This document shows, one piece after another, positions 51,858-62,220 of a DNA stretch of 64,000 nucleotides. Under the pieces are notes generated by a model. The model had not been told where the DNA came from. It made no database searches and worked only from the letters and a program-made list of their open reading frames with translations. Origin of the DNA: Moorena sp. SIOASIH (GTDB lineage Bacteria; Cyanobacteriota; Cyanobacteriia; Cyanobacteriales; Coleofasciculaceae); assembly GCF_010671925.1 (NCBI RefSeq), contig NZ_JAAHIH010000003.1, forward strand, positions 186,001 to 250,000, written 5' to 3'. Position numbers and translations under genes: made by a program. The stretch's first letter is position 1, and every line of letters begins with the position of its first letter.

Positions 51858-54800
51858 ATGCAAGCTCCAAAGATTGATCAACGTAGCTATAAAGACATCG
51901 TTGCCTATACGGAGGCGTGCGCTAAGGCGTTCACAGACTGGCGTCCTTTGGCAGATAACAAGCCGGATGGTGGTCGGTCACTAATTCGTATTTTTGGTCA
52001 TCTGGCAACGATTGTCGGCGATCGCCTTAATCAAGTCCCGGATAAAAATTTCCTGGCCTTTCTGGATTTAATTGGCACTAGCATTGGACCACCCCGACCA
52101 GCGCGAGTACCCTTGACCTTTTATTTGGCAACTGGTAGCACAGAAGCCTTGGTTCCTGCTCAGACGGAGGTGGCAGCACCGCCCACAGAAGGAGAGGAAG
52201 AAGAGGTCATTTTCGAGACCGAGCGTGATTTAGTCTTGACCAATGTGCAGCTGCAAGCAGTGTTTGTGCGGGAACCGGAACAAGACCGCTATAGCGATCG
52301 CACACAGCAAGGGACGGGTCAAGACGATGCTGCTTTTCTAACCTTTGCAGGGGATCAGCCCATTGAACATTCCCTCCATTTGGCTTGTGACCACCTGCTC
52401 ACCTTACCTGAATCGAAAACGCTCACCCTAACCATTGACTCTCCTAATGCAATTGGGTTAGCAGCAGTACCGATCACTTGGTCTTACTGGAATGGGGAGG
52501 TTTGGAAACCAATACTAGGAATTATTGAGGGCTTAGAGGTTGAAATTGGCTATGGTCAGGTTATCGTCCAACCTGGAAAGGCGATAGATTATCAAGGTCG
52601 AGAGATTAATCTCAGTGATAGAGACTCCTTGCCTTGGAGTCCTAATTCTAGTCAAACTAGGCTAGTGGTAATTTCCTACAGTGAATCAGAACCAGTCCTG
52701 GAACTAATTGCTGAGACCGATACTAGCAAACCAGCTAATACTCATATCCGTTTGGCCCGTCTAGACATTGACGACCACAACCAAATTAGCAAGTCCTTCC
52801 CAAGCTTGACCAACTCAGGTAACAGTCAGTGGCAGGTGTCCATTGAGAATCTGCCAGTCCCCAGTCAGGATAGTATTAATGGAATCAATGCTGCCTGGCT
52901 TAAAGCTCAGCTTACCAATACTCCTTTACCTCCACCTCAATCATTGCCTCAGGTCAATCACATTAGTGCCAGTGTGGAGATTCATGGCAGTGATATAGCA
53001 CCAGACTTGTGCTTTTTCGATACCGATGAACTGGATCTGAGCAAAGATTTCTACCCCTTTGGTGAGGAACCTGGTTTCAACGATACCTTTTATTTCGCTA
53101 GTCAGGAAATTTTCTCTAAACCTGGAGCCGAGGTTACCGTTACTTTGGTTTTAAGTAGTGATGCTCCAGCCGTTAATACTAATGGGGGTGTGGAAGTCCG
53201 CTGGGAAGCCTGGAATGGTAGTAGTTGGGAGGTAGTTAAACATAATAGTTCTGGTCTGTCCGCTGCCAACTTCACTATTGGCGGTGCATTTACTTTCACT
53301 CTCCCTGACCAGATGGAACCGCAGCCAGTGAATGGGGAAAGTAATTATTGGCTTCGTGCTCGGATAATCAGGGGTAATTATGGTACTGAGGAAGCTACCG
53401 CAGAACAAACTACCAGTACCACACTCCAGCCATCTCGTGCCATTAGCACCACACTCACTCAAGCTGTTAGCAGTGGAGTCAATATCCTACGGGTCAGTAG
53501 TGCTAGTGGCTTTCAAGCTAATGACTCTATTCTGATTGGGGCAAACACTAGTCAACCGGAATATGCGGAAATTAGTAGTATTAGCTCTAATACCCTAACT
53601 CTGACCAATAGTATCAATTCTGACCATGCCAGTGGAGCCACAGTGGAACTTTTTGAACAAGAGGTCAGTAGTGGTATCAACATCATCAAGGTAGATAGTG
53701 TTAGAGGTTTTTTGCCTAGCGATCGCATCCGGATTGATCCAGGTACTAACAATCAGGAAGACTTGGAGATTGTTAGTATCAATTTCAACGAGAATACCCT
53801 CACCCTGACCAGCAACCTCACTGACTCTCATCCAGTGGAAACCAGTGTGGTACTCCTACCAGCCTCAGCTTTAGCGCCACCAGTGGTAAAATCCCTAACC
53901 CTAAGCTATAGCTACAACTCAGGTGATTCCCCTCTCTCAGCTTGCTTGACCTACAATGATTTCACCTATGTAGATTGCACCACTCACGCTAACCAGGATG
54001 GCTCGCCCTTTGAGGCTTTTACTCCCACTCCAGACCTCCGACCCACTCTTTATTTAGGCTTTGATGCCCCCTTTGCTAACCGCCCAGTCACGATCTATGC
54101 CCAGGTAGAACCACCAGTACCAGGAGAATTAGCCACAAGTCCGACGATTACTCAGAAAGCAGTAATCGTACCAGAATATGCTAGCCCTGACCGTTGGGTG
54201 CGTTTAGGTGTGGAAGTTGATGAAACCGCTGCCATGAGTCAACCAGGTTTAGTCCGGTTTATTGGACCAACTGACTTGACAAAGCAATCAGAATTTGGTA
54301 AGAATTTATATTGGCTGCGAATTCGCTGGCAATGGGGTGATTTTAGAGTGCCACCCCGACTACAGCAGTTGCTGCTTAATACAACTTGGGCAACCCAGGC
54401 AACCACCATTGAGAATGAAATCCTTGGTTCGAGTAATGGGAATCCCAATCAGACCTTCTCCACCCTGCAATTTCCTGTGTTAGAGGGTCAACAACTAGAG
54501 GTCCAGGAAGAGGAAGAAACGGATCTACAAGAGGAGGTGTGGGTAGTTTGGCAAGAAGTATCAGATTTCTATGGTTCCGGACCCGAAGACCGTCACTATG
54601 TTCTCAATCACCTGACCGGAGAAGTAAGGTTTGGCAACAACCAACAGGGAAGGATACCTGCCCTAGGTAGCAACAATATCCGTATGGTTTACTACCGCAC
54701 AGGTGGAGGTAAACGGGGTAACAAACCAGCTGAGACTATCACCGAACTCAAGACCACAGTACCTTATGTCGATAGTGTCACTAACCTAGAAGCTGCTAGT

Positions 54801-55790
54801 GGTGGAGCCGAGCAGGAGTCTCTAGAGTGGGTGAAAGAACAAGGACCGAAAACCTTGCGCCATCGGTACAAAGCTGTAACTGCCCAGGACATCGAGGATT
54901 TGGTCTACCAAGCATCCACCGATGTAGCCAGGGCATGGGCAATTACTCCTGAATTTAACCCAAAAGACTTGCAATGGTTGCCAAACTACCAGCTCCCCTT
55001 AGAAGGATCAGGGACGATCACGGTCAGTTTATGGTCCCAGGGGAATAATCCCCCAACCAGCTATCAGCTACAGGTCAAGATTAATGGTCCAGGACAGACC
55101 ATAGCCTATGAGGAAAAAATCTTTACCTCTGACCAATCTAGTGATCGCCAACTGACTTACAGCGTCACAGCCAGCCAATTCAGTCTGGGAACCGAATGGT
55201 ACGTGACTATGGTCAACTTGGGCGATGTTAACGTTAGCGGTGATGTAAAGATTGAGTATCCTGGTGGTTCTCTGACAGAAAATTTCAACCTACCCCCTAA
55301 GACAACTAACCATGCTGATAATAGTCCTTATCTAGACAAAAAAGATTTTGGTCGAGTTGAGCTAATTGTCCTACCCGATTCTGCTGCACGTCAACCTACT
55401 CCCAGTCTCGGTTTACTTGATTTAGTCGAGGCATACATCCAAAATCGGTGCGCCCCTACCTTTGACCTGCAAGTCACTGGACCCTATTGGGTAGACGTTA
55501 CAGTCACAGCCGAGGTTGTACCGATCTCCTTGGCAGTGTCTGAAGCAGTCGTCTTTGGGGTCAACGATGCCCTCAACAACTTTCTACATCCCCTGACTGG
55601 TGGCGTAGAAGGTCAAGGCTGGCCTTTTGGTCGTCAGCCCCATAAATCAGACCTCTATCGGTTAATCGAATCCGTCCCAGGTGTGAATTATGTTAACTCT
55701 CTCTCCATTGACCTAGCCGATATACCTGACGAACAAAAGAAGCGATTTCTAATCTATTCCGGTGAACATCAGATTAGTTTAGATTTTTGA
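51858..55790 (+). CDS. Large baseplate assembly protein (Afp11-like, gpJ superfamily)
   Basis: A 1310-residue protein. The N-terminus (QRSYKDIVAYTEACAKAFTD, FGHLATIVGDRLNQVPDKNF) and C-terminus (QGWPFGRQPHKSDLYRLIES, VPGVNYVNSLSI) are those of putative baseplate assembly proteins; RHRYKAVTAQDIEDLVYQAS lies in between. Residues about 530-670 are two tandem beta modules (SSGVNILRVSSASGFQANDS), and other beta-rich regions make it longer than typical members. The wedge role is by family. An identical C-terminal theme appears in the next gene. Confidence 0.9.
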   Translation: MQAPKIDQRSYKDIVAYTEACAKAFTDWRPLADNKPDGGRSLIRIFGHLATIVGDRLNQVPDKNFLAFLDLIGTSIGPPRPARVPLTFYLATGSTEALVPAQTEVAAPPTEGEEEEVIFETERDLVLTNVQLQAVFVREPEQDRYSDRTQQGTGQDDAAFLTFAGDQPIEHSLHLACDHLLTLPESKTLTLTIDSPNAIGLAAVPITWSYWNGEVWKPILGIIEGLEVEIGYGQVIVQPGKAIDYQGREINLSDRDSLPWSPNSSQTRLVVISYSESEPVLELIAETDTSKPANTHIRLARLDIDDHNQISKSFPSLTNSGNSQWQVSIENLPVPSQDSINGINAAWLKAQLTNTPLPPPQSLPQVNHISASVEIHGSDIAPDLCFFDTDELDLSKDFYPFGEEPGFNDTFYFASQEIFSKPGAEVTVTLVLSSDAPAVNTNGGVEVRWEAWNGSSWEVVKHNSSGLSAANFTIGGAFTFTLPDQMEPQPVNGESNYWLRARIIRGNYGTEEATAEQTTSTTLQPSRAISTTLTQAVSSGVNILRVSSASGFQANDSILIGANTSQPEYAEISSISSNTLTLTNSINSDHASGATVELFEQEVSSGINIIKVDSVRGFLPSDRIRIDPGTNNQEDLEIVSINFNENTLTLTSNLTDSHPVETSVVLLPASALAPPVVKSLTLSYSYNSGDSPLSACLTYNDFTYVDCTTHANQDGSPFEAFTPTPDLRPTLYLGFDAPFANRPVTIYAQVEPPVPGELATSPTITQKAVIVPEYASPDRWVRLGVEVDETAAMSQPGLVRFIGPTDLTKQSEFGKNLYWLRIRWQWGDFRVPPRLQQLLLNTTWATQATTIENEILGSSNGNPNQTFSTLQFPVLEGQQLEVQEEEETDLQEEVWVVWQEVSDFYGSGPEDRHYVLNHLTGEVRFGNNQQGRIPALGSNNIRMVYYRTGGGKRGNKPAETITELKTTVPYVDSVTNLEAASGGAEQESLEWVKEQGPKTLRHRYKAVTAQDIEDLVYQASTDVARAWAITPEFNPKDLQWLPNYQLPLEGSGTITVSLWSQGNNPPTSYQLQVKINGPGQTIAYEEKIFTSDQSSDRQLTYSVTASQFSLGTEWYVTMVNLGDVNVSGDVKIEYPGGSLTENFNLPPKTTNHADNSPYLDKKDFGRVELIVLPDSAARQPTPSLGLLDLVEAYIQNRCAPTFDLQVTGPYWVDVTVTAEVVPISLAVSEAVVFGVNDALNNFLHPLTGGVEGQGWPFGRQPHKSDLYRLIESVPGVNYVNSLSIDLADIPDEQKKRFLIYSGEHQISLDF

Positions 55791-56171
55791 GGGAACAGGG
55801 AGTAGGGAGTAGGGAGTAGGGAGTAGGGAATCGGGAATCGGGAATCGGGAATCGGGAATCGGGAACAGGGAATAGGCAAGAGGCAAGAGGCAAGAGGCAA
55901 GAGGCAAGAGGCAAGAGGCAAGAGGAATCCCCCCTAACCCCCTTTACTAAGGGGGGCGGGCAAGAGGCAAGAGGCAAGAGGCAAGAGGCAACCTTCAACC
56001 CACCAACCTTCAACCTTCAACCCATCAACCTTCAACCTTCAACCCACCAACCTTCAACCTTCAACCCACCAACCTTCAACCCACCAACCTTCAACCCACC
56101 AACCTTCAACCTTCAACCTTCAACCAATTAACCTTCAACCTTCAACCAATTAACCTTCAACCTTCAACATA
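55791..56171. repeat. Four successive heptamer satellites
   Basis: GGGAGTA (55800-55828), GGAATCG (55829-55864), AGGCAAG (55875-55920 and 55960-55990), then TTCAACC mixed with CACCAACC to 56168. A short C/G-tract piece (55928-55957) interrupts. The start codon follows directly. Confidence 0.92.
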
Positions 56172-58253
56172 ATGCCCCTACCACTACCTAACCTAGATGA
56201 CCGTACTTATGCTGACCTCTTGGAAGAGGCTGTTGCTCTAATACCGAAAGAGTATCCTGATTGGACTGACCACAATCCTACTGACCCTGGCATCATCTTG
56301 ATCGAGATGTTGGCTTGGTTGACGGAGATGGTGATTTACCGGACTAATCAGATTCCAGATGAAAACCAAAAAATGTTTCTGAAGCTGCTTAATGGTCCGG
56401 AGTGGCAGCTGGAAGGAGATTTGGAGGCAGCACTGCAGCAAACCATTGTGGATTTGCGGCAACGTTATCGGGCAGTTAGTAGTGAGGATTTTGAACAGCT
56501 GGTACTACAAGACTGGCTGGAAACACCAACAGCTAAAGCGTTTGGTCCTTTTGGTGTAATCACTAGGGCAAAATGCGTTTCTCAGCGGAATCTGGCTTTG
56601 ACTGAATTAACTGCTAGGGAAGAACCAGCCCCAGGACACATTAGCGTGCTGGTGGTTCCTCAAACGTTGGCTGATAACTACAGTTTGCTCTCCTTTGATG
56701 GCCAGGATGATTATCTGGAAATCCCTCACTCAGACCAACTCAATTTTGCTAACGACCAAGACTTTACCATTGAAGTTTGGGTTAGGGTAAATAAAGTCCA
56801 AGCTAGAACCCAAGAAACCCATAATTTTATCCTAGACAAAGGTAGTGGTTCTGGGGGTTTTCCTTATGGAATTAGATATGAAAACCAATCGGGTAAAATA
56901 CAGGTAACTAGAAGTGATGGTACGAATTATGCTACCATTAGTTCTACCAAAGCCATTAATGATGACAATTTTCATCACGTTGCTCTTGTAAAAGATAGTT
57001 CAACGCTGTACTTATATCTTGATGGAGCCTTAGAAGGCTTTACTGAAGATACAAATTCAGATAATACAATTAATACTTCATCTATTTATCTGGGTGGTGG
57101 AGGTAACCAAAGCAATTTCAAAGGCACAATTACTCAATTGCGGATTTGGCAAGGAGTGCGCTTAGAGGCAGAAATTAAACAGGAGATGAATGAGTATCTC
57201 CAAGGGACAGAAAAGGGATTAGTTGGTTATTGGAATTTGGATGAAGGGTCTGGTACTATTGCTAATGATAAGACTCCTAACCAAAATCATGGAACTATCC
57301 AAGGAGCCAGTTGGTATCAACCCAATATCAGTGCTTCACTGTTGCGAGGCTTATGGTCTTTCTTGGATGAACGGCGGTTGCTGACTGTACGCCATCATGT
57401 AGTTACCCCAGACTATCTTCCTTTGCGAGTTTGGGCGCGACTCTATCTAGTTGCGGGGAGCAATGCCCAGCAGGTTCAAGACCAGGCAAACCAAGAAGCA
57501 CAAGCTTTCTTCCACCCAGTTAATTCCCAGTCTTATTGGGATGGTCAGGGTTGGCCTTTTGGTAGGAGTATTTATGTTTCCGAATTGTATCAATTACTGG
57601 ATCGAATTCCTGGGGTGGACTATGTGGAAGATATCATGATCCATACTCATGATCTAACCACTACTATCTTAACTGAGCCAACCTCAAGACCCCAGACTCA
57701 GATTACAGTTAAAGATACCACCGATTTTGCTGTAGGGGATACTATTCAAATCGACCCCAGCAATAGTGATCAGGAATACTATACGATTATTAGTATTGAG
57801 CCAGGACTAAAACTATTGACCTTGTCCTCAGCTTTAAATGAAGCTTATGGAGTTGGGACAATGGTTGTTTGTTGCCTGTCTTCTGAAATTAGTACCTCCA
57901 TCTCTAACCAGGAATTCTCCGTAGATCAGGTCAGAGAATTAGCACCAGGGGATACAGTTCGCATCATTCCTACTAATGGCAACCCAGAAAATCGAGAAAT
58001 TGAGAGTGTTGATCATTCCAGTAGTATAATTACTCTTAAAGAACCTCTTAGTCAAACTCCAGCTATAGGTACAAAAGTAGTTCAGTTAGCAACTTGGCGG
58101 GAGGAACGCAGTAAACCGAAAGAAATTGGTCAGTTTATCCAAAAAGAACTGATCAGAGTTAAGCTCAGAGACTATGAGTTAGTAAATTTTAATGTAGAGA
58201 TGAATTTAGTAATCATGGAATACATAGCTGAAGAATGGCAATTAAGTAGTTAG
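56172..58253 (+). CDS. Baseplate protein with inserted LamG domain (Afp12-like)
   Basis: A 693-residue gpJ-like baseplate protein: PNLDDRTYADLLEEAVALIP, DPGIILIEMLAWLTEMVIYR, RYRAVSSEDFEQLVLQD and C-terminal DGQGWPFGRSIYVSELYQLL. Residues about 173-383 are a LamG/concanavalin-like domain (SFDGQDDYLEIPHSDQLNFA, FTIEVWVRVN, HVALVKDSSTLYLYLDGAL, GLVGYWNLDEGSG). Residues about 493-640 are two beta modules like those of the previous gene. LamG folds often bind glycans, so this baseplate may have a receptor-binding or anchoring function. Confidence 0.88.
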   Translation: MPLPLPNLDDRTYADLLEEAVALIPKEYPDWTDHNPTDPGIILIEMLAWLTEMVIYRTNQIPDENQKMFLKLLNGPEWQLEGDLEAALQQTIVDLRQRYRAVSSEDFEQLVLQDWLETPTAKAFGPFGVITRAKCVSQRNLALTELTAREEPAPGHISVLVVPQTLADNYSLLSFDGQDDYLEIPHSDQLNFANDQDFTIEVWVRVNKVQARTQETHNFILDKGSGSGGFPYGIRYENQSGKIQVTRSDGTNYATISSTKAINDDNFHHVALVKDSSTLYLYLDGALEGFTEDTNSDNTINTSSIYLGGGGNQSNFKGTITQLRIWQGVRLEAEIKQEMNEYLQGTEKGLVGYWNLDEGSGTIANDKTPNQNHGTIQGASWYQPNISASLLRGLWSFLDERRLLTVRHHVVTPDYLPLRVWARLYLVAGSNAQQVQDQANQEAQAFFHPVNSQSYWDGQGWPFGRSIYVSELYQLLDRIPGVDYVEDIMIHTHDLTTTILTEPTSRPQTQITVKDTTDFAVGDTIQIDPSNSDQEYYTIISIEPGLKLLTLSSALNEAYGVGTMVVCCLSSEISTSISNQEFSVDQVRELAPGDTVRIIPTNGNPENREIESVDHSSSIITLKEPLSQTPAIGTKVVQLATWREERSKPKEIGQFIQKELIRVKLRDYELVNFNVEMNLVIMEYIAEEWQLSS

Positions 58254-58660
58254 TAAGGGAGTAGGGAGTAGGGAGTAGGGAGTAGGGAGTAGGGAGTAGG
58301 GAATAGGGAACAGGGAACAGGGAACAGGATCTCCCCATCTCCCCATCTCCCGCGCCCCCGCCCCATCTCCCCATCTCCCCACTACTGATATCTTTCCCCT
58401 CTTGCCTTTTGCCTCTTGCCTCTTGCCTTTTTCAACGGGTGGTGCGTTACGGGGCGGGCTGTTCCAACCCTGACCAAGAGCCGGAAAATGAGTGCGAGCC
58501 CGCCCCTAACGCACCCTACGCAACTATTCCCTATTCCCTATTCCCTATTCCCTATTCCCTATTCCCTATTCCCTATTCCCTATTCCCTATTCCCTATTCC
58601 CTATTCCCTATTCCCTTTTTCAACAATTCCTGTGTTTAAAACCTAGATAAAAACGCGCTT
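58254..58660. repeat. Satellite spacer before tail protein I
   Basis: GGGAGTA and GGGAACA (58259-58327), CCCATCTC (58331-58380), TTGCCTC (58400-58428), a GTGCGTTACGGGGCGGGC ... GCGAGCCCGCCCCTAACGCAC palindrome (about 58442-58514), and about 14 TTCCCTA units (58521-58615). Confidence 0.9.
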
Positions 58661-59311
58661 ATGTCCAACTACCTAAGTACCTATCTAAACTATCTACCAG
58701 CTAACTTTCAGGAAGACCCTTTTGTGGGTCGGTTTCTGTTGGCTTTCGAGCGGGTAATGAGTGGCTTACCCCCTTCTCACGACGATCCAAATCCTGATCA
58801 GTGGGCTTTAGAAGAATACATTGACCGCATCCCTACTTACTTCAATCCCTATAATCATCCTGATTTACCGGTAGAGTCAGACATAGCACCAAATGAGTTT
58901 CTACCTTGGTTGGCCAGTTGGGTGGCGTTAAGTTTGCGAGATGATTGGAGCGAGGAGGTTAAACGCCGATTTATCAGCAATATTGTCCCTCTCTATCGCC
59001 AACGGGGCACTAAGGCGGGAGTGAAGCAAATGCTAGAACTTTACACTCAAGAAGAGGTCAAAATCTACGAATTTGAAGAACCTGCTCATTACTTCCAGGT
59101 GACAATCACCTTGAACGAGCGAGACCCTAAACTGCTGGGACGTCAGGAAGAAATTGCGAAGGCAATTGTGAATCAGGAAAAACCTGCTCACACGTTTTAT
59201 GCTTTGCGAGTGTTACTACCCGGTATGCAAATTATTAATGAGCCCACTGATAGTAAACCAGGCATCATCGTTGGGGTTACTACATTACTCGGCAGTAGAT
59301 ATGTATCGTAA
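58661..59311 (+). CDS. Phage tail protein I-like baseplate protein
   Basis: A 216-residue protein: YLSTYLNYLPANFQEDPFVG, FLPWLASWVALSLRDDWSEE, RRFISNIVPLYRQRGTKAGV and KQMLELYTQEEVKIYEFEEP. This is the P2 gpI-like family that links baseplate wedges to the tail fibre. It directly precedes the fibre gene, as expected. No close SD is obvious at 58661. Confidence 0.9.
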   Translation: MSNYLSTYLNYLPANFQEDPFVGRFLLAFERVMSGLPPSHDDPNPDQWALEEYIDRIPTYFNPYNHPDLPVESDIAPNEFLPWLASWVALSLRDDWSEEVKRRFISNIVPLYRQRGTKAGVKQMLELYTQEEVKIYEFEEPAHYFQVTITLNERDPKLLGRQEEIAKAIVNQEKPAHTFYALRVLLPGMQIINEPTDSKPGIIVGVTTLLGSRYVS

Positions 59312-59667
59312 CTCAGGGAGTGGGGTGTGGGGTGTGGGGTGTGGGTTGTGGGGTGTGGGGTGTGTGGGGAGATGGGGAGATGGGGAGATGGGGAGATGGG
59401 GAGATGGGGAGATGGGGAGATGGGGAGATTAGGGAGATGGGGAGTGTGGGGAGTTTAATGTTATTGTTGCTAATCCCGATTCCCGATTCCCGACTCCCGA
59501 TTCCCGACTCCCGATTCCCTGTTCCCTACTCCCTACTCCCTACTCCCTACTCCCTACTCCCTACTCCCTATTCCCTGTTCCCTGTTCCCTGTTCCCTAAA
59601 AAACCAAAAATATGTACCTAATCAAGTCGCAAACCACTATAAACAAACAATAACTAAGAAAATTACC
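59312..59667. repeat. Satellite spacer before the fibre gene
   Basis: GGTGTGG (59318-59370), GGGGAGAT octamers (59368-59440), GATTCCC/GACTCCC (59477-59515), CTCCCTA (59526-59570), TTCCCTG (59571-59597). The end AAGTCGCAAACCACTATA also precedes the spike gene. The long ORF running through here from 59320 is satellite translation, not gene. Confidence 0.9.
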
Positions 59668-62220
59668 ATGGCAGATTATACTCAGTATCTTTACATTGAC
59701 AAGCGAGTACGCTACTTCGATGGTGAGTTTTTAAAAGACCAGGATTTTATTGATGAACAGAAGTATCATATTGACCGACAGCGCCGCTTAGACCAATTCT
59801 TGAGGGTTTCGGGAGTGTGTGATGGTTTGACTCTTGAGACTAGTACTAATCAGGTGATTGTTACCCCTGGTACTGCTCTTGATAGTCAAGGTCGTCAGAT
59901 TATTTTGAGTACAAACTCTCCGCCAATTGATCTCAGTAGCTACAGAGATCAGCAAGTTGACTTAGTTATTTCTTATCAAGAAGAACAATCAGATCACTCC
60001 ACTGAGGGGGGTGTTGGTAGTAGTGGTGCTAGGCGCTGGCACGAAAAACCCAATATCCAAGTTGCTGCCTTGGGAAATGTGCCTGAAGACTCAGTTGTTT
60101 TAGCAAGGCTGGCAATTAATCGCAGTGGTGTTGTCACTCCTGATTTCAGTGTACGCCAGTATTCTGGAGTGCGTTTGCCTAGTGGGAATTTGAGTAATGG
60201 TGCAATCACTGGACCGACCCTGCGTTCTGGTGGTAATAGTGCCAGTAGTTTGGTTGTTATTGATGGTGATTTGAGTGTTACTGGTGATACCACAGTAAAT
60301 GGAAGTTTAAGCTTCAGCAGCAACACCTCTGGTGAGCGTACTCTGCTGATGGAAGCTCCCAACAGCAACAATCATCGCGGTGACGGTACTCAAGGGGCAA
60401 CCGGTTTAGTCTATCGAGTCCAATCCAATCCCCCTGGCGGTGATCCTATCTTCCAAGTCAGAAGCGAAGGGGAAGGAGTTCGTTTATTTGTAGAGCATGA
60501 TGGATGGACTGGGAGTAGACACAATTCTGCATGGTTTGGAGGTACTAGAGATAACTACTTTGCAGGTAATGTTAGTATCGGCACAACAGATCCAGGTTCA
60601 TCAAAGTTAAAAGTACAAGGGAATTTGACTGTCACAGGGAATGCCACCCTCGAAAGTTTGACCCTCAACGACAGTTTCAGCCTCGGCGGTTCTAATACCC
60701 TTGGTTTTGGCTCCCAAGTTAGGCAGATGATCAATCTATGGAGCAATAGCTATGGCATTGGTGTTCAGAGTGGTACACAGTATTTTCGCACCGCTAAAAA
60801 CTTTGCCTGGTACAAAGGTGGCTCTCATAACGATGGAGAACTTAATGCTGGTGGTGGCACAGTCCAGATGGTGATTAAAGATGGTAATGTTGGCATCGGT
60901 ACAAGTGATCCAGGTTCATCGAAATTAAAAGTACAAGGGAATTTGACTGTCACAGGCAATGCCACCCTCGAAAGTTTGACCCTCAACGACAATTTCAGCC
61001 TAGGCGGTTCTAATACCCTTGGTTTTGGCTCCCAAGCTAGGCAGATGATAAATTTGTATAACCAAGATTATGGCATTGGTATTCAGAGCAGTACACAGTA
61101 TTTTCGCACCAATAAGAACTTTGCCTGGTACAAAGGAGGTTCTCATCACAATAACGAACTTAATGCTGGTGGTGGCACAGTCCAAATGGTGATTAAAGAT
61201 GGTAACGTTGGTATTGGTACAACAGATCCAGGTTCATCGAAATTAAAAGTACAAGGGAATTTGACTGTCACAGGCAATGCCACCCTCGAAAGTTTGACCC
61301 TCAACGACAGTTTCAGCCTCGGCGGTTCTAATACCCTTAGCTTTGGCTCCCAAGTTAGGCAGATGATCAATCTATGGAGCAATAGCTATGGCATTGGTGT
61401 TCAGAGTGGTACACAGTATTTTCGCACCGCTAAAAACTTTGCCTGGTACAAAGGTGGCTCTCATAACGATGGAGAACTTAATGCTGGTACTAATGGTACA
61501 GTCCAGATGGTGATTAAAGATGGTAATGTTGGTATTGGGAGAAGTGATCCGGATTACAAACTAGACGTAATCAGTCCCAATAATGAAGTAGCCGCCAGAT
61601 TTTCCCGCGACTATGATCTCTCTGCCATCTTTGAAGCCGGAAATAGCGGTGAGGCTTATGTTCAATTCAAAAACCAAACCACAGGAAGCAATTCCTGGAT
61701 GGTTGGTATGGATGATGACGAGCAATTCAAGATTACCTATGGCCAGCAAGGAGAAATTCGAGATAATGAGGCCAAACTCACTGTCGAACAAGATGGGGAT
61801 GTGAAAATTTCTGGTTCTTTATTTGTTAGTGCAGTCCCTTATGGTGATTATCAAAATGCACAGTGGAATAGTAGTAATAAAAAATTATATCAGGACAATT
61901 CTTCCGCTAGATCGAAGGAAAATATCATTTCTCTGGAAGACGATTTTTATAAAATTTTGACAGTAGAACCCAAGACTTATACACGACCTAACAATCCCAA
62001 TCGTTGGGAAATTGGATACATTGCTGAGGAGTTTAACGAGATTGGTCTCAACAAACTTGTTTACTACAACGAAGAGGGGTTACCTGAATCAATTAATTAC
62101 CGAAAAATCAGTATGTACTTAGTTGAAGTTATCAAAGATATGGCTCACAGGAGCAGCAACTATGAACAACGGATCAATCAATTAGAACTTCAACTAAATC
62201 AACTAGTCTCAGATGACTAA
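59668..62220 (+). CDS. eCIS tail fibre with S74 intramolecular chaperone
   Basis: 850 residues from ATG 59668 (MADYTQYLYIDKRVRYFDGE); the frame is open further upstream only through satellites. The N-terminal 130 residues (QRRLDQFLRVSGVCDGLTLE) probably attach to the baseplate. Residues about 300-625 contain three near-identical 103-residue repeats (GSSKLKVQGNLTVTGNATLE, NFAWYKGGSHNDGELNAG) and a partial fourth. Residues about 745-850 are a peptidase S74/endosialidase chaperone (SSARSKENIISLEDDFYKIL, IGYIAEEFNEIGLNKLVYYN) that drives trimerisation and then cuts itself off. Confidence 0.9.
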   Translation: MADYTQYLYIDKRVRYFDGEFLKDQDFIDEQKYHIDRQRRLDQFLRVSGVCDGLTLETSTNQVIVTPGTALDSQGRQIILSTNSPPIDLSSYRDQQVDLVISYQEEQSDHSTEGGVGSSGARRWHEKPNIQVAALGNVPEDSVVLARLAINRSGVVTPDFSVRQYSGVRLPSGNLSNGAITGPTLRSGGNSASSLVVIDGDLSVTGDTTVNGSLSFSSNTSGERTLLMEAPNSNNHRGDGTQGATGLVYRVQSNPPGGDPIFQVRSEGEGVRLFVEHDGWTGSRHNSAWFGGTRDNYFAGNVSIGTTDPGSSKLKVQGNLTVTGNATLESLTLNDSFSLGGSNTLGFGSQVRQMINLWSNSYGIGVQSGTQYFRTAKNFAWYKGGSHNDGELNAGGGTVQMVIKDGNVGIGTSDPGSSKLKVQGNLTVTGNATLESLTLNDNFSLGGSNTLGFGSQARQMINLYNQDYGIGIQSSTQYFRTNKNFAWYKGGSHHNNELNAGGGTVQMVIKDGNVGIGTTDPGSSKLKVQGNLTVTGNATLESLTLNDSFSLGGSNTLSFGSQVRQMINLWSNSYGIGVQSGTQYFRTAKNFAWYKGGSHNDGELNAGTNGTVQMVIKDGNVGIGRSDPDYKLDVISPNNEVAARFSRDYDLSAIFEAGNSGEAYVQFKNQTTGSNSWMVGMDDDEQFKITYGQQGEIRDNEAKLTVEQDGDVKISGSLFVSAVPYGDYQNAQWNSSNKKLYQDNSSARSKENIISLEDDFYKILTVEPKTYTRPNNPNRWEIGYIAEEFNEIGLNKLVYYNEEGLPESINYRKISMYLVEVIKDMAHRSSNYEQRINQLELQLNQLVSDD

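Noticed and set aside
59320-59667. Upstream extension of the tail fibre ORF
   Set aside because: The extension encodes only heptamer and octamer satellites; the conserved fibre N-terminus starts at 59668.
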